A stretch of DNA of 64,000 bases from Micromonospora pallida (GTDB lineage: Bacteria; Actinomycetota; Actinomycetes; Mycobacteriales; Micromonosporaceae): the NCBI RefSeq assembly GCF_900090325.1, contig NZ_FMHW01000002.1, positions 2,108,001 through 2,172,000 of the forward strand, in the 5' to 3' direction. This document shows positions 33,935 to 47,400 of this stretch, piece by piece; the first letter of the stretch is position 1, and each line of letters starts with the position of its first letter. Below the pieces are notes generated by a model. That model saw nothing but the letters and a program-made list of their open reading frames with translations, made no database searches and was not told the origin of the DNA. Both the position numbers and the translations under genes were made by a program.

Positions 33935-35497
33935 GGTCCCGGCGTCGTCGGTGCTGGGCAGCGGGACGTCCGGTGCGGCCAGTAACTGGAGCAGCAGCCG
34001 GTGGTACCGGTCGAGCCAGTCGACGAGGGTGTCGGCGTCGAGCCGGGTCGCCGCGTACTCGACGTGCACCCACATCCCGCCCTCCGGCAGCGGGCGCAGC
34101 GACCAGGTCAGCTCGCCCCGACTGCCGGCCAGCACGACGTCCCGAGCGAGGGCCGGTTCCAGGCCGGGCAGGCGCAGCACCGGGTCGGGCAGGTCGAGCA
34201 GGTCGAAGTAGACCCGGGTCGGCGGGTGGGTGAACGCCGGGCCGAGCGCCGCGACCTGCACGACCGAGGGCACCGCCTGCCGGGCCAGCATCTGCCAGAC
34301 CACCCCGGAGGTCCGCCGGGCCAGATCGTCGAAGGACGCCACCCCGGCCACCGGGACGATCACCAGGGCCGCCTGGGCGAAGACCCCCACCACCCGGTCG
34401 AACCGGGCATCGGTGCGGTTGGCCACCGAGGCGATCAGGTTGATGACCGGCGCACCGGTCATGTCGTGCATCAGCCAGACGAAGGCGGCGGCGTACACGG
34501 CGTACGGGGTGACACCGCGACTCATGGCGTACGTTGCCACCGCCTCGGCCAGCTCGGCGGGGATGGTGTGGCGGAGCACCCCGCCGGGGTCGGTGACGCC
34601 CGGGGCGGCCGGCCGGTCCGTGGGCAGCCGGAACGGGACGGTGCCGGCGGGCAGTCCGTCGAACCACTCCCGCAGCATCCGCTGGGTCTCCGGTCGGGCC
34701 AGGTACTCCGCCTCCCACCGGCAGAAGTCGGCGTACTCGGCGGGCAGCGGCGGCAGGTCGGCGGGGCGGCCGGTGACCGCCGCCTGGTAGAACTCCGCCA
34801 GATCGTCCAGGAGTGGCTGGACCGACCAGCCGTCGACGAAGGCGTGGTGGATGGCGAGGGCCAGTTCGTGCCGGTCAGGGTCCGGGCCGGCCGGCCCGTC
34901 CGTCGGCTGGAACAGCGCCGCCCGAAACGCCGGCTCCCGATCCAGGGCGAACGGGATCGACGCCCACTCCCGGATTGCGCGGTCGAGCTGGTCGGTGGGG
35001 ACCGTCCGCACCGGCAGCGGCACCGGCCGGGGCTCGAGCACCTGCTGACAGAGCCCGTCGTCCCGAACCGCGAAGCGGGTCCGCAGGACCGCGTGCCGGA
35101 CGGCCAGGTCGGTGACCGACCGACGCAGCGCCGCCCGGTCCAGCGGACCACGCAGCTCCAGCCGGAGGGCGACGGTCAGCACCTGCGGGAAGTCGGTCTC
35201 CTGGGCGATCTGGAACTGCCGGGCCTGACCGACGCTGGCCGGCGCGGTGACCAGCACCCGACGGCCGCCCCCGTCGCCGTCGGGGACGACCTCCGTGGTC
35301 CCGGCGACGTCACCGCTGGGGCGAAGTCGGGCCAGCAGCGCCGGCTTGAGCCGCCGCATCGTCGCGAGCAGGTCCGCGTCGAGCGCGTCGGCGGGCGCGT
35401 CGTAGTCGAGCTGCTCCCCGCGTACGGTGAGCCGCACCTCCCGGCGGCGCAGCTCGTCCAGCAGGTCGTCGACCTGGGGTGAGTCGGTCGTGGTCAC
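33929..35497 (-). CDS. NRPS protein: TubC-type docking domain plus one condensation domain
   Basis: 522 residues from GTG 35497 in a GTGA overlap with the big synthase. Residues 5-55 (DDLLDELRRREVRLTVRGEQ, then LDYDAPADAL and LLARL) are a TubC N-terminal beta-hairpin docking domain. Residues about 90-510 are a condensation domain with an intact HHAFVDGWS active site. There is no adenylation, carrier or thioesterase domain. Docking predicts that it receives the chain from the preceding synthase and joins it to a free or separately carried amine, or releases it. This C-only protein is the last gene of the operon. Confidence 0.88.
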   Translation of the reverse strand: MTTTDSPQVDDLLDELRRREVRLTVRGEQLDYDAPADALDADLLATMRRLKPALLARLRPSGDVAGTTEVVPDGDGGGRRVLVTAPASVGQARQFQIAQETDFPQVLTVALRLELRGPLDRAALRRSVTDLAVRHAVLRTRFAVRDDGLCQQVLEPRPVPLPVRTVPTDQLDRAIREWASIPFALDREPAFRAALFQPTDGPAGPDPDRHELALAIHHAFVDGWSVQPLLDDLAEFYQAAVTGRPADLPPLPAEYADFCRWEAEYLARPETQRMLREWFDGLPAGTVPFRLPTDRPAAPGVTDPGGVLRHTIPAELAEAVATYAMSRGVTPYAVYAAAFVWLMHDMTGAPVINLIASVANRTDARFDRVVGVFAQAALVIVPVAGVASFDDLARRTSGVVWQMLARQAVPSVVQVAALGPAFTHPPTRVYFDLLDLPDPVLRLPGLEPALARDVVLAGSRGELTWSLRPLPEGGMWVHVEYAATRLDADTLVDWLDRYHRLLLQLLAAPDVPLPSTDDAGTT

Positions 35498-38400
35498 AGG
35501 GTCCCCCGGATCCGTCCCGGCCGGTCGGCGTCCACCGACTCCGGCCACGCCTCACGCAACCGCCGGGCCATCCCGCGTACCGTGGGCTCGCGCAGGAAGT
35601 CCAGCACCTCGATGCTCCCGCCGGTCTCCGCGCGGACCCGGTTGAGCAGCCGCATCGCGGTCAGCGACGTGCCGCCCAGCGCGAAGAACGTGGTCTCCAC
35701 GCCGAGGGCCGGCAGGCCCAGCTCGGCGCACCAGAGGTCGTGCAGCCGGTGTTCCAGGTCGTCGGTGGGTGGGGTGCCGTCTCCGGCCCACGCCACCGCC
35801 GTCCGGTCCGGTTCGGGCAGCGCGGCCCGGTCGATCTTGCCGCTGTCCGTGGTGGGCAGCTCCGGCAGGAGCGTCCAGGCGGTCGGCACCAGGTAGTCGG
35901 GCAGGTGGGCGGTGAGCCGACGGGCCAGGTCGGCCGGGTCGACCCCGGCCCGGTCGGGGACGACGTACCCGGCGAGGTAGTGGCCCCCCTCGGGGTCGCG
36001 CCAGCCGCGTACCGCCGCGTCCCGTACCCCGTCGAGCCGGCGCAGGTGGTGCTCGGCCTCGCCGGGCTCCACCCGGAAGCCCCGGATCTGCACCTGGGCG
36101 TCGGCCCGGCGCAGGAACTCCAGTTGCCCGTCCGGTCGCCACCGGAGCACGTCGCCGGTGCGGAACACCGGCCCGTACTCGGGATGGTGCAGGAACCGGG
36201 CCGCCGTCTCCTCCGGCAGCCCCAGGTAGCCCCGGCCCAACTGCCGGCCGCCGAGGTACGCCTCCCCGGGTACGCCGACCGGGGTGGGCCGGCCGTCGTC
36301 GTCGAGCACCCGGATCCAGGTGCCGGGCACCGGCTGGCCGATCGACGGCAGCTCGTCGGCGGGGGCGCTGCCGTCGAGGTGGACCCAGGTGGAGACCACG
36401 GTCGCCTCGGTCGGGCCGTACACGTTGGTGAGGGTGAACGACGCCTCCGGCGGCGCGCCCCGACGCAGCCGGTCACCGCCGACGACGAGGTGCCGCAGCG
36501 CCGGGCGGGGCCCGTCGGACCAGTCCAGGTCGAGCAGCAGTTCCCCGACCGGGGTGGGGAAGAAGGCCACGGTGATGGCGGTGTCGACCAGCCAGTCCCG
36601 CAGCCGCTCCGGGTCGAGACGGACGTCGTCGGGGACCACGTGCAGGGTGGCTCCCCCGCGCAGCGCCGGCCACACCTCGATGCAGGAGGCGTCGAAGCCG
36701 GGGCTACAGAACCAGCTCAGCCGGTCGTGGGCGGTGATGTCGAGGTCCCGGGTGTACCAGGCGACGGTGTTGCTGATCGCCCGGTGCGGGATGACGCAGC
36801 CCTTGGGCCGTCCGGTGGAGCCGGAGGTGAACAGCACGTACGCCGGGTCGTCCAGTCCGACCGTCACCGGGTGACCGCCACCGTGGTCACCGGGGTCGTC
36901 GACGGTGAGCCGGTCCAGGTGCAGGGTCGCGGCGGCCCCGGGCAGTGGGGGCAGCGTGGAGCGGGACACCACCGCACGCAACGCGCCCTGGTCGACGATG
37001 TCGGCCAGCCGGGCGGTGGGCTGCTCGGGTGCCAGCGGGACGTAAGCCGCCCCGGCGCCCAGCACGCCGAGCATCGCGGCGACCGCGTCGGCGCTGCGGG
37101 GCAGGTGGACCCCGACGAGGTCGCCGGGGCCGACGCCGGTGGCCCGCAGGGCGGCGGTCACCGACGCGGCGCGGCGGCTCAGCTCCGGCCCGGTCAGCCG
37201 CCCGTCCGGGTCGAACACGGTGGCCCGGTCCGGACGCAGCAGGGCGGGCAGCGGCGCGTCCGCACCGGCGGCCGGCGGTCCGCCGTCCTGCCACGGCAGG
37301 TCCGTCGTGGACGCACCGGTCGGGGCGGCCGGTCGGCGGTGGCCGTTCGCGCCGGCCGGGACCGGGTCTTCGCCGCGCGGGCCGGCGTCGAGGTCAGGAC
37401 GGTCCCCGCTGCTCGGGCCGGTGCCGGGCTCGAGGCGGTCGCCGTCGACGGGCGGCACGGTCAGCGGTTCGTCCGGCTGGTCCGTGCCGGTCCGCAGCAC
37501 CGCCGCCAGCCGGTCGAGGACACGACGCGCGGTGCCCGGGTCGAACAGCTCGGTGGCGTAGTTGAGCTGGCAGCGCAGCGTGTCCCCGAGGTCGGTGACG
37601 AAGAGGGTGAGGTCGAACGGCGCGCGGCGCACGGCCACGTCCAGCAGGGTGGTCCGGACCCCGGGCAGGTCGAACGCGAAGGCCGGCTGGTTGTCGTACT
37701 CGATGACCACGTCGAACAGCGGGTGCCGGCCGGGCTCGGGGTCGACGCCCAGGGCCCGCGCGACACGGCCGGCCGGTACATCGCCGTGGTCATGCGCGTC
37801 GAGCAGTGCGGCGCGGGCTGCCCGGACGACGTCGCCGAAGGTCGCGTCGGAGTCCACCGACAGGAGCAGCGGCAGCGTGGCGACGAAGAGTCCGACGGCG
37901 TCCTGCGCGGCGGCGGGACGGTGCGCGACCGGCGTGCCGAGCAGCACGTCGGGTTGGCGGCCGTCGCCGGTGAGGACCGTCGCGAACCCGGCCAGCAGCA
38001 CCATGAACGGGGTGGCCCGGTACCGCCGGCCGACCTCGCGCACCGCCCGGGTGAGGTCCGCGTCGAGCACCAGCCCGGCGACCGCGCCGGTTCCGCTGGG
38101 GGTCGCCGGGCGGGGCCGGTCGGTGGGCAGTCCGATGCCGGGTCGGCCCGACCCGAGCCGGTCCCGCCAGTACGCCAGCTGCGCGTCGACCAGCTCCGGG
38201 GACGGCTCGTCGGTGGGGATCGGCCAGGGCGGGGGTGCCGGCAGTTCGGCCGGGCGGCCGGCCAGCGCGGCCCGGTAGCCGGCGGCCACCTCCCGGGCGA
38301 GCACCTGGGCGGAGAGGGTGTCGATGACCAGGTGGTGCATGCGGAGCACGAGCAGGTGCACCTCGTCGACCACCCGGACCAGCCGGGGGGCGAACAGCGG

Positions 38401-41400
38401 GCCGGCGGCCAGGTCGAAGACGTGTCGGGTCTCCTCGTCGGCGAGCCGCTCGGCGAGGGTGGCGACGTCCTGGCCGGCCGCGTCGTGCACCGGCAGGTCG
38501 ACCGGGCCGGGCGGCTGGGCCACCAGGCGCGGCTCGCCGTCGACCTCACCGACGGTGGACCGCAGCGCCGGGTGCCGCCGCACCACGAGGGTCAGCGCGG
38601 CCCGCAGGGCGGCCACGTCGAGCGGACCGTCCAGGCGGACCACCTGGGACTCGGTGTAGGTGGGACGGCCGGGCAGCACCCGCTCGGCGAACCAAATCTC
38701 CCGTTGCGCCTCGGTCAGCGCGGTGGCGTCGGCGGTCGACGCCCCGGCCGGGTGGCCGGTGGTCGCCGTCGCGGCCGTCTTGTCCGATCCCGGTGCGGCG
38801 GCCGGGTCGGTTGCCGCCGGTACGGCGGTGGCGTCGGCAGCCGGTTCCGCCGGGCCGCGCAGCAGCATGCGCAGCCGGTCGACGCCGGGCAGACCGGCCA
38901 GCATCCGGTTCGGGGAGAGGCCGAAGTCGACGAAGCAGCCGATCTCGTCCACGCCCAGTCCGGTGAGGCGTTCCACCAGTGGTCGGGCCTCCTCCGGGCT
39001 GCCGATCAGCGCCCGGTCGGCGGTGTAGCGGTCGTAGGCACGCCGGAGGAGGTAGTCGAGATCCTCCGGGGTGGTGGACTCCAGGTCGATGGAGAAGCCG
39101 AGGCTGTTCGTCACCTGCCCGAAGAGGGCCAGGGACGACCGCAGGTAGTCGCAGAACGGGCCGAACGCCTCCTCGCGGGCCCGGTCACCGTCCGCGCCGA
39201 GGTAGGTGTGCAGCAACAGCACGACCCGTCCGGCATCGGGGTCCAGGCCGTGCTCGGTGCGGGTGGCCCGGTAGAGGGCGATGTTGCGGGCCAGTTGCGC
39301 GACGTCCTGGGACATCAGGTTGGTGATGACGCCGAGTCCGGCCGCCGCCGCCCGGCGGTAGCTGTCCGGGTTGCCGACGACGGCGGTGAACAGTGGCGGC
39401 ATCGGCTGGACGGGGGCCGGGAAGAGCCGCACCTCGACGGGTTCGCCGTTGCCGGCGGTACGGGTGACCGCCTCCCCGCGCCAGAGCTGGCGGAACTGGT
39501 CGAGGGACTCGTACATCGCCTCCCGGTGGCGGCCGTACGTCTGCGGGGCGAGCACGAAGTCGCGGGCGTGCCAGCCGCTGGCGCAGCCGATCCCCACCCG
39601 TCCCCGGGAGAGGTTGTCCACCACCGACCACTCCTCGGCGACCCGGATCGGGTCGTGCAGCGGCAGCACCACACAGCCGGCGTTGACGCGTACCCGGCTG
39701 GTGCGGGCGGCGACGGCGGCGGCCAGCACGGACGGGTTGGGGAAGATACCGCCGAACGAGTCGAAGTGCCGTTCGGGCAGCCACACCGCGTACAGGCCGT
39801 GGGTGTCGGCGAAGGTCGCCGCGTCGAGCACCGCGTCGTAGCGGTCCTGGACGTCGGCCTGCGGGTAGTCGCCGAAGAAGTACAGACTGACGTCGACCCG
39901 CCCCGACCGGGTGCCTCCGGTGGCCGGGGTCGCGTGCCCCTCGGCGTCGGGCCTCGGCACGGCCACCGTCGCCGAGGGCACCACGGCGACCGGCGCGGCG
40001 GGTGCCCCCGCGACCGGCGCGGGGACGGACGGGGTGGCCGGGGGGCTGGTCGGCACCCACGGCGGGGGCGGGGCCGGGACCGGTCCGGTGGTCGAGCGGG
40101 GGGCCGCGCCGGGCAGGAACCCACCGGCCCGCAGGTCGAGCAGGCAACTGCGGACGGCGTCGACGATCCGGTCGGCGTCGGCGTCGGTGTGCGCGTCGGA
40201 GAGGAAGAAGTTCCGCCACTCCCAGACGTGCACCCCGGCCAGCACCAGGTGGTGGAAGAGCAGGTCCAGGTTGACCTCGGAGGCGAACCGGAACATCGAC
40301 CCGAAGCGGTGCACCCGCAGCGGGAAGTCCTCTGCGGCGCAGAACGCGTTGACGGCCGCGGCGAGTCGTTCGGTGCGCCGGTTCAGCCCGTCCTGCAAGG
40401 CCGGTCCCCGCTGGCGCAGTTCGGTCAGGACGGCCCGGGCCGCGACCATCGACAGCGGGTGCTGGATGTAGGTGCCGCCGAAGAACGTGGTGTCCTGCGG
40501 CGGGGCGCTGTCGTCGCCGTACTGCCAGAAGCCGCCGTCGACCCAGTCCATGATGTCGGCGCGCCCGGCGACCGCGCCGATCGGGTACCCACCGCCGAGC
40601 ACCTTGCCGTACGTGGCGAGGTCGGCGTAGACGCCGAAGACGCCCTGCGCTCCCCGCACGTGGGGGCGGAGCCCGGTGAGCATCTCGTCGAAGAGCAGGA
40701 CCATGCCGTGGCGGTCGCAGGCGGCCCGCAGCGCGCGGAGGAACTCCGCCGGCTGCCGGTCCGGGTACCGGCTCTGCACCGGTTCGACCACCACGGCGGC
40801 GATCCGGCCGGCGGCCCGCTCGATCGCCGCCAGGCTGCGCGGGTCGTCGTACGGCAGGACCATGACGTCGGCCGTCGCCGAGTCCGGAATGCCGGCGGAG
40901 ATCGGCACGGTGCGCCAACTGTCGCCGTCGGGCACCCCACGGCCCAGCACCGGGTCGATGTGACCGTGGTACGCCCCGGCGAACATGACGACCAGCGGGC
41001 GGCCGGTGAACGCGCGGGCCAGCCGGAACGCCGCCGAGTTGGCCTCGGTGCCGGTGGCGGCGAAGGCGACCCGGTCCATCCCGGTCAGGTCGCAGAGCAG
41101 TTCGGCGGCCTCACCGGTCTCCGGGCCCCGGGGACCGAGCCGCAGCCCGCCGTCGAGGTGCTCGGCGATGGCGCGGGTGAGGAACTCCGGCTCGTGGCCG
41201 AAGAGCAGAGCCCCGAAGCCCATGGTGATGTCGACGTAGTTGTTGCCGTCGACGTCCTCGAGGTAGGCGCCCCGGGCCCGACGGGCGGCCAGCGGGTACA
41301 GCATCTCCTTGGTGGCTCGCCGGAAGCCGACCACGGCCCGGGTGTCGGCCAGCCGCCGCCGGTGCCGCTGGGCGAGCGCCTTGGAGGTCGGCGTCCGCTC

Positions 41401-44400
41401 GGTGTAGCGGCGGACCAGGTCGGCGAAGTGCGCCTGCTGCCGGGGATCGAGGCGACCGCCGCCCAGCCCGGCGCCGACCCGGATGGGTCGCGGGCCGACC
41501 TGGGCCGGCTCGGTGGCCGTGGACAGCGCGGACGTCGACGTCGGGGCGGCACCCGCAGCCCCCGGGGTGACGGCGGCCGGCGTGGCGGGCTGTGGCGCGC
41601 CCGTCGCGGTCGGCGTGGCCGGCCCCGGTACGCCAGCCACGACCGGCCCGGCGAGTCCTGGCACGGTCGTCGCGGCCGGTGCCGACGTCCCAGCCGGGAT
41701 CGCCGGTACGGACGACGCCGTGGCGGATGGCGACGGGACGGCGGCCAGCGCGGACAGTTGGCGGGCCATCAGGTCGGTGAACTGCCCTATCAGCGCGAGC
41801 TGGCCCCGGAGCAGCTCGTTGGTGGCGGGGTCACCGGTCAGGGGCACACCGGCCAGAGGCAGGCCGGGCACGGCCGGCGGGACGGCATTCAGCGGCACCG
41901 GACCACCGGATGGCGGGACGATGCCCAGCGGCGCCGGACCACTATCTGGCGGAACCACGGTAGGCACGGCGGGCAGGGGCGGCACCGGGGGCACCACGGC
42001 GGGGGCGACCGGCGTCCCGGGGACGGCTGGCACGGAACCGGGCGTCGTCGCCGCAGCGTCGACGGTCGCCGGGACGGCCGGAGCCACGCCGACGGTGGCC
42101 GGGACGGCTGAAGCCGTGTGACCGGCCGCCGGGAAGTCGACGGACGTCGGTGGGACGTCGGCGGCGGGGGCGCCCAACGCGGCCAGTCGCTCCGGTGCCG
42201 CCCGCTCGACGATCGCCGCCGTCAGTCGGCTCGGACTGTCGAGTTCCTCGAACAGTTCCCGCATGGGGACCCGGATACCGAAGGTCGTCTCCAGCTCCCG
42301 CAACAGGTTGATCATCAGCAGCGAGTCGGCGCCGAGGTCGAAGAAGGGCGTCTCCTCCGGCACCCGGTCCACGTCGGCGCCGAGCTGGGCGGCGGTCAGT
42401 TCCCGGACCCGGCGCAGGACGAGCGCGGTGGGGTCGGATGCCGGGGTGGCGGCCGGGGACATGGCAGGACCTCCTGCGACCGGGTGGTCGGACGGGACGG
42501 GCGGCGTCGGGCGGGGCACGGACACCCAGTGCCGGGTCCGCTGGAACGGGTAGGTGGGCAGGGGCACGCGGCGGCCGGTGGGGGCCAGTGCCGCCCAGTC
42601 GACCTCCACACCCCGGCAGAACAGCTCGGCCAGTGCCGCCGTCACCTCGGCCTCCCGCTCGGCGCGCCCGCGCCGGACCGGGATCCACCGGGTCTGCGGC
42701 CACTGCCGCCCGAGCATGGTGAGCAGCGCCTCCGGGCCCAGCTCCACGAAGGTGGTGCACCCGTCGGCGACCAGTCCGGCGACGCCCGCGCCGAAGTCCG
42801 ACCGTTCGCGGGTCTGCCGGCGTACGTGCCCGGCGTCCGGCCGGGTGCCGGGTGCCAGGCGCGCGCCGCCGAGCCCGGTGACCAGCGGGATCCGCAGCGG
42901 TCGCCAGTCGAGCGTGGCGGCGTGGGCGGTGAGGTCGTCGAGGACCGGATCCAGCAGGGCAGAGTGGAACGCCCGGTCGATCGGCAGCGGCCGGTGCCGG
43001 AGGCCAGCCTCGTCGAGCCGTCGGCCGAACCGGCGCACCGCTGACGGCGGTCCCGCCACCACGTGCCGCCGTGGCCCGTTGGTGACGGTCAGATCGATCT
43101 CCGGTGCCCGGCGCAGCAGCGGGGCCAACTCGGCCTCGTCGGCCAGCACGGCGAGCGCCGCCCCCGGCGGGGTGCCGCGTTGCATCAGCTCGCCGCGCAC
43201 CGCGGCCAGGTGCAGGCCGTCCTCGACGGAGAGCGCGCCGGCCAGGCAGAGGGCGGCGTACTCCCCCGCGCTCTGCCCGATCACCACGTCGGGGCGGACG
43301 CCGACCGACTCCAGCAGCCGGGCCTGCGCGACCTGGAGGGCGAACAGGGCCGGCTGCACGGTGGCGGTGGTCCACTCGTGCGCCGCTCCGCGCAGCGCGG
43401 CCAGCAGGTCGGTGCCCCAGTCCTGCCGGTACCGCGCGGCGCAGCTCTCCAGCACCTCGCGGGCCGGGTCGTACGCCAGCAGGCCGGCCGCCGCCGCGCG
43501 CAGGTTCACCCCCTGCCCGGTGCAGGCGAACACGACCGGTCCCGGGCCGCCGTCGGGAACCGAGCCCGTGACGAAGCCGCCCGATTCGCCCGCCTCGGCC
43601 GGCCGGTTCCGCAGTGCCGTCGCCGCCTCGCCGGGGCCGGCGGCCCACGTCACCAGCCGGTGCCGGCGGCGCTGTCGGCCGGCGCCGAGCGTGACCAGCA
43701 CGTCCTCGGGGCGCGGCGGGTCGGTGGCGAGCCGGTCGGCTGTCCGCTCGGCGAGAGCGGCCAGCGCGTCGGGCGTCTGCGCGGTCAACGGCACGACGGT
43801 GGGCGCGCCCGACGCGGGGTCCGCTGCCGGCGCGGGTACGGCTGGCGTATGGTCGACCGCCGGCGCGAGGTGGGCGTCCGGCGCGAGGTTGACCGGCGCG
43901 GGCGGCACCGAGTCCGCAGCCGGCGCGGCCGGGGGTTCCTCCAGGATCACGTGGGCGTTGGTGCCGCCGACGCCGAGGGACGAGACCCCGGCCCGGCGGG
44001 GACCGGGCAGCGGCCACGGACGGACGGCCGTGGGCAGCTCGAACGGGCCGTCGGCCAGGCCCAGTTCCGGGTTCGGTCGGCGCAGGTTGGCCACCGGTGG
44101 GATTCGGCCGTCCCGGACCGCCATCGTGGCCTTGATCAGCCCGGCCATCCCAGCGGCGGTGTCCAGGTGGCCGATGTTGGCCTTCACGGCGCCCAGCGGC
44201 AATGGCGTGTCGCGGTCGGCGAAGACCGTCCGCAGGGCCGCCATCTCGATCGGGTCACCGACCCGGGTGCCGGTGCCGTGCGTCTCCAGGTAGCCGATCG
44301 ACGCGGCGGGCACGCCCGCCGTCGCCAGCGCGTCCCGGATCACCCCGGCGTGGCCGTCCGCCGTCGGAGCGGTGTAGCCGGTCTTGGCCGCCCCGTCGTT

Positions 44401-47400
44401 GTTGACCGCCGAGCCGAGGATCACCGCGTGCACGGTGTCCCCGTCGGCGAGCGCGTCGTCGAGGCGCTTCAGTAGGACGGCCGCGACCCCATTGCCGCCG
44501 ACCGTGCCGTCGGCGTCGGCGTCGAAGGACCGGCAGACCCCGGTACGGGACAGGATCGAGCCCTCCGCGTGCCGGTAGCCGGCCACCCGGGGCACGTGCA
44601 CTGCGGCGGCACCGGCCAACGCCAAATCGGACTCCCCGGCCAGCAGCGACCGCGCCGCCAGGTGCACCGCGACCAGCGAGGTGGAGCAGGCCGTCTGCAC
44701 GCTCATCGCCGGGCCGGTCAGCCCCAGCCGGTACGCCACCCGGGTGGCCAGGAAGTCGGCCTGGTTGCCGATGGTCACCTGCAACGCGGTGAGGTGGTCG
44801 ACCGGGTCGGTGCCGGACAGTTGCTCCAGCAGGTAGGAGCGCAGCGAGTACAGGTGCATGCCGGAGCCGGCGAAGACCCCGACCCGGCGCGGTGTGCCGG
44901 CGTACCCGGCGTGCTCCAGCGCCTCCTGGCAGACCTCCAGGAACAGCCGCTGCTGCGGATCGGTCAGCGCCGCCTCGCGCGGCGCGATGCCGAACGCCTC
45001 GGCGTCGAAGCTCTCGATGTCCGCGAGCGCGCCGCTGACCGGCACGAACGTCTCGTCGTCGACAAGGGCGGCGGGCCAGCCGGCGGCGAGCAGCTCGGCC
45101 CGGTCGAAGCGGCGTACGTCGACCTGCCCGGCGAGCAGGTTGCGCCAGTAACCTGCGGCGGTGTCCGCGCCGGGGAAGCGCAGCGCCATGCCGACGATCG
45201 CGATCCGCCCGTCGCCCGCGACCCGGGCGCCGGCCGCGCTGGCAGTGTGCGACGCGGAACCGGCCAGCAGGTCCACCAGGTACGCCACCAGCGCGGTCGG
45301 CGTGCCGTGGGTGAACAGGGCGGTCTGCGGGAACCGTGCGTCGAGTGCCTGTTGCAGCAGGGTGTGCAGGCGCAGCAGGCGTACCGAGTCGAGGCCGACG
45401 TCGTGGAACGCCGTACGTTCCTCGAACCCGGCCGGCAGGGCCTGGCGCAGCACCTCCCGGACGGTGCGGGCGACGGTCAGCGGATCCCGACCCGGGGTAC
45501 CCGTCCCGGCCGGCCGGGGCCCGGGTGCCACCGGCACCGGGGCGGCGAGCGGGGCCGCGGCAGGCGGTGGCACGACGGGGCGTGGCGCGACGGGGGCGAC
45601 CGTCGTGGGCGGGCCGGCCGGCATCGGCCGGTGCTCCGGGATGCCGGGCGGTGCCGGGTCCGGCAGGCTCTCCGGAGCCGGTGGGTCCTCAGGTGCCACG
45701 AGGGCGGGGGTGCCGAACGCGTCCACCGGGTCCGGCGCGGAGACGCCAACCGCGTCCACCGGGTCCGGCGCGGGCGCGGCGACCGCCTCCAGTGGCCGGA
45801 CCGGCCGCACCAGGTGCCGGACGCGCGCCGCGTCCGGGTCGACGCCGGCGAACAGCTGCCCCGGTGCCAGGCGCACCGCCACCCGGGCCAGCGCGAGCCC
45901 CTCGGTGGCGGAGAGGGTCCGCAGGTGTCGCCGGGTGGCCTGCTCGACGCCGGCCCGGTCGGCGCTCATCCCGACGCCACGCCACATCCCCCAGCTCACG
46001 CACTGCACCGGTCGGTCGGCACCAAGGTGCGCGCAGAGCGCCTCGAGGAAGGCGTTGCCGGCCGCGTAGCCGCCGGTGCCGACCACCGGCACCAGCGCCA
46101 GCAGGGAGGAGAACGCCACCAGGCGGCTGCCGGGCCGGTGCCGCAGCAGCCGGGCCACCTGCACCGAACCGTCCACTTTGGCCGCTGCCTCGGCCCGCCA
46201 CCGCCGGGGGTCGATCTCGGTCAGCGGGGCCTGCCGGTAGTCACCGGCGAGGTGCAGCACTCCGTCCAGCGGCGCCCGCCACCACCGTTCGGCGGCGTCG
46301 ACGGCGGCCCACAGGGCGGGGCCGTCGGTGACGTCGGCGGTGGCGTACCGCACCCGTCCGGTGCCGCCGGCCAGGTCCGCCACGCCGGCGGAGACCTGGT
46401 CCGCCGGCGTCCGGCCGACCACGAGCAGGTGCAGGTCGAGTTCGGTGGCGAGCCGGCCCAGGACGGCCCGGGACACGCCGCCGAGGCCGCCGGTGACGAG
46501 CCAATGGGTGCCGGCCGGGACCACCGGCCCGTCGGCGGTGGCAGGGCCGGTGCGCTCCCGCGCGACGTCGTCCGCCTCGACCCGCCGCAGGGTACGTACG
46601 AGCGGCACGTCCCGCCAGGCCACGACGCTCTCCCGGTGCCGCCAGCCGGTGGCCGCCGCGAGGACGGCGGCGTCGGTGGGCAGGTGCCGGCCGGGCAGGT
46701 CCAGGTGCCAGGTGCGGATCTCCGGGTGCTCGACGCCGAAGGTCTCGCCGAGGCTGGCGGCAAGCGCGGCCGGGTAGCAGCCGGACTCGTCGCCCCGGAT
46801 CCGGTACAGGCCCTGACTGACGGTCAGCACAGTGCCCGTCCAGCCGGCGTCGGCGAGCGTGCGCAGCAGGCGGAGGGTGCCGGTGCCGCACGCCTCGACG
46901 GCGGCGTCGACGGCCGACGCGTCGTCCGGGTCGGGGGTCGGCAGGTAGCTCGGCGCGAAGACGACCAGCGCGGGCACCCGGCCCGGTACGGCCAACGCGT
47001 CACGCAGCGTGCTCGGGTCGCCGGCCGGTCGGCCCGGCCCACTCCCGTCGTCCGCGGCGGGTTCGTCGACGATCACCACGTCGGGCAGCACGTCGTGCAG
47101 GGCCACAGCGAGTCCGAGCCGGTCGGTGACCACGAGCACCGGTCCGGGCGGCGGGTCGGCGGGCATCACCCGGGGGGACCAGTCCGGGCGGTAGAGGCAG
47201 TCGGGGACGGTGTCGGGGCCGCTCTCCAGCACGTCGGCCCGGCGTTCGCCGGCGACGTACCCGCCGTCGAGCAGGCGGGTCCGCATGCTGCTGCGCTGGA
47301 TCTTGCCGCTGGTGGTCTTCTCGAACCTGTCCCGGGGCACCGGCACTAGGCGGGCCGTGGCGATCTGGAGCCGGTCGGCCAGGTGACGACGGATCCGGGT

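Noticed and set aside
35479..42111. Very long open frame (about 2200 codons) on the plus strand
   Set aside because: It lies antisense to the PKS-NRPS gene. Its translation is Arg/Gly/Pro/Val repeats without domains, as expected in high-GC shadow frames.
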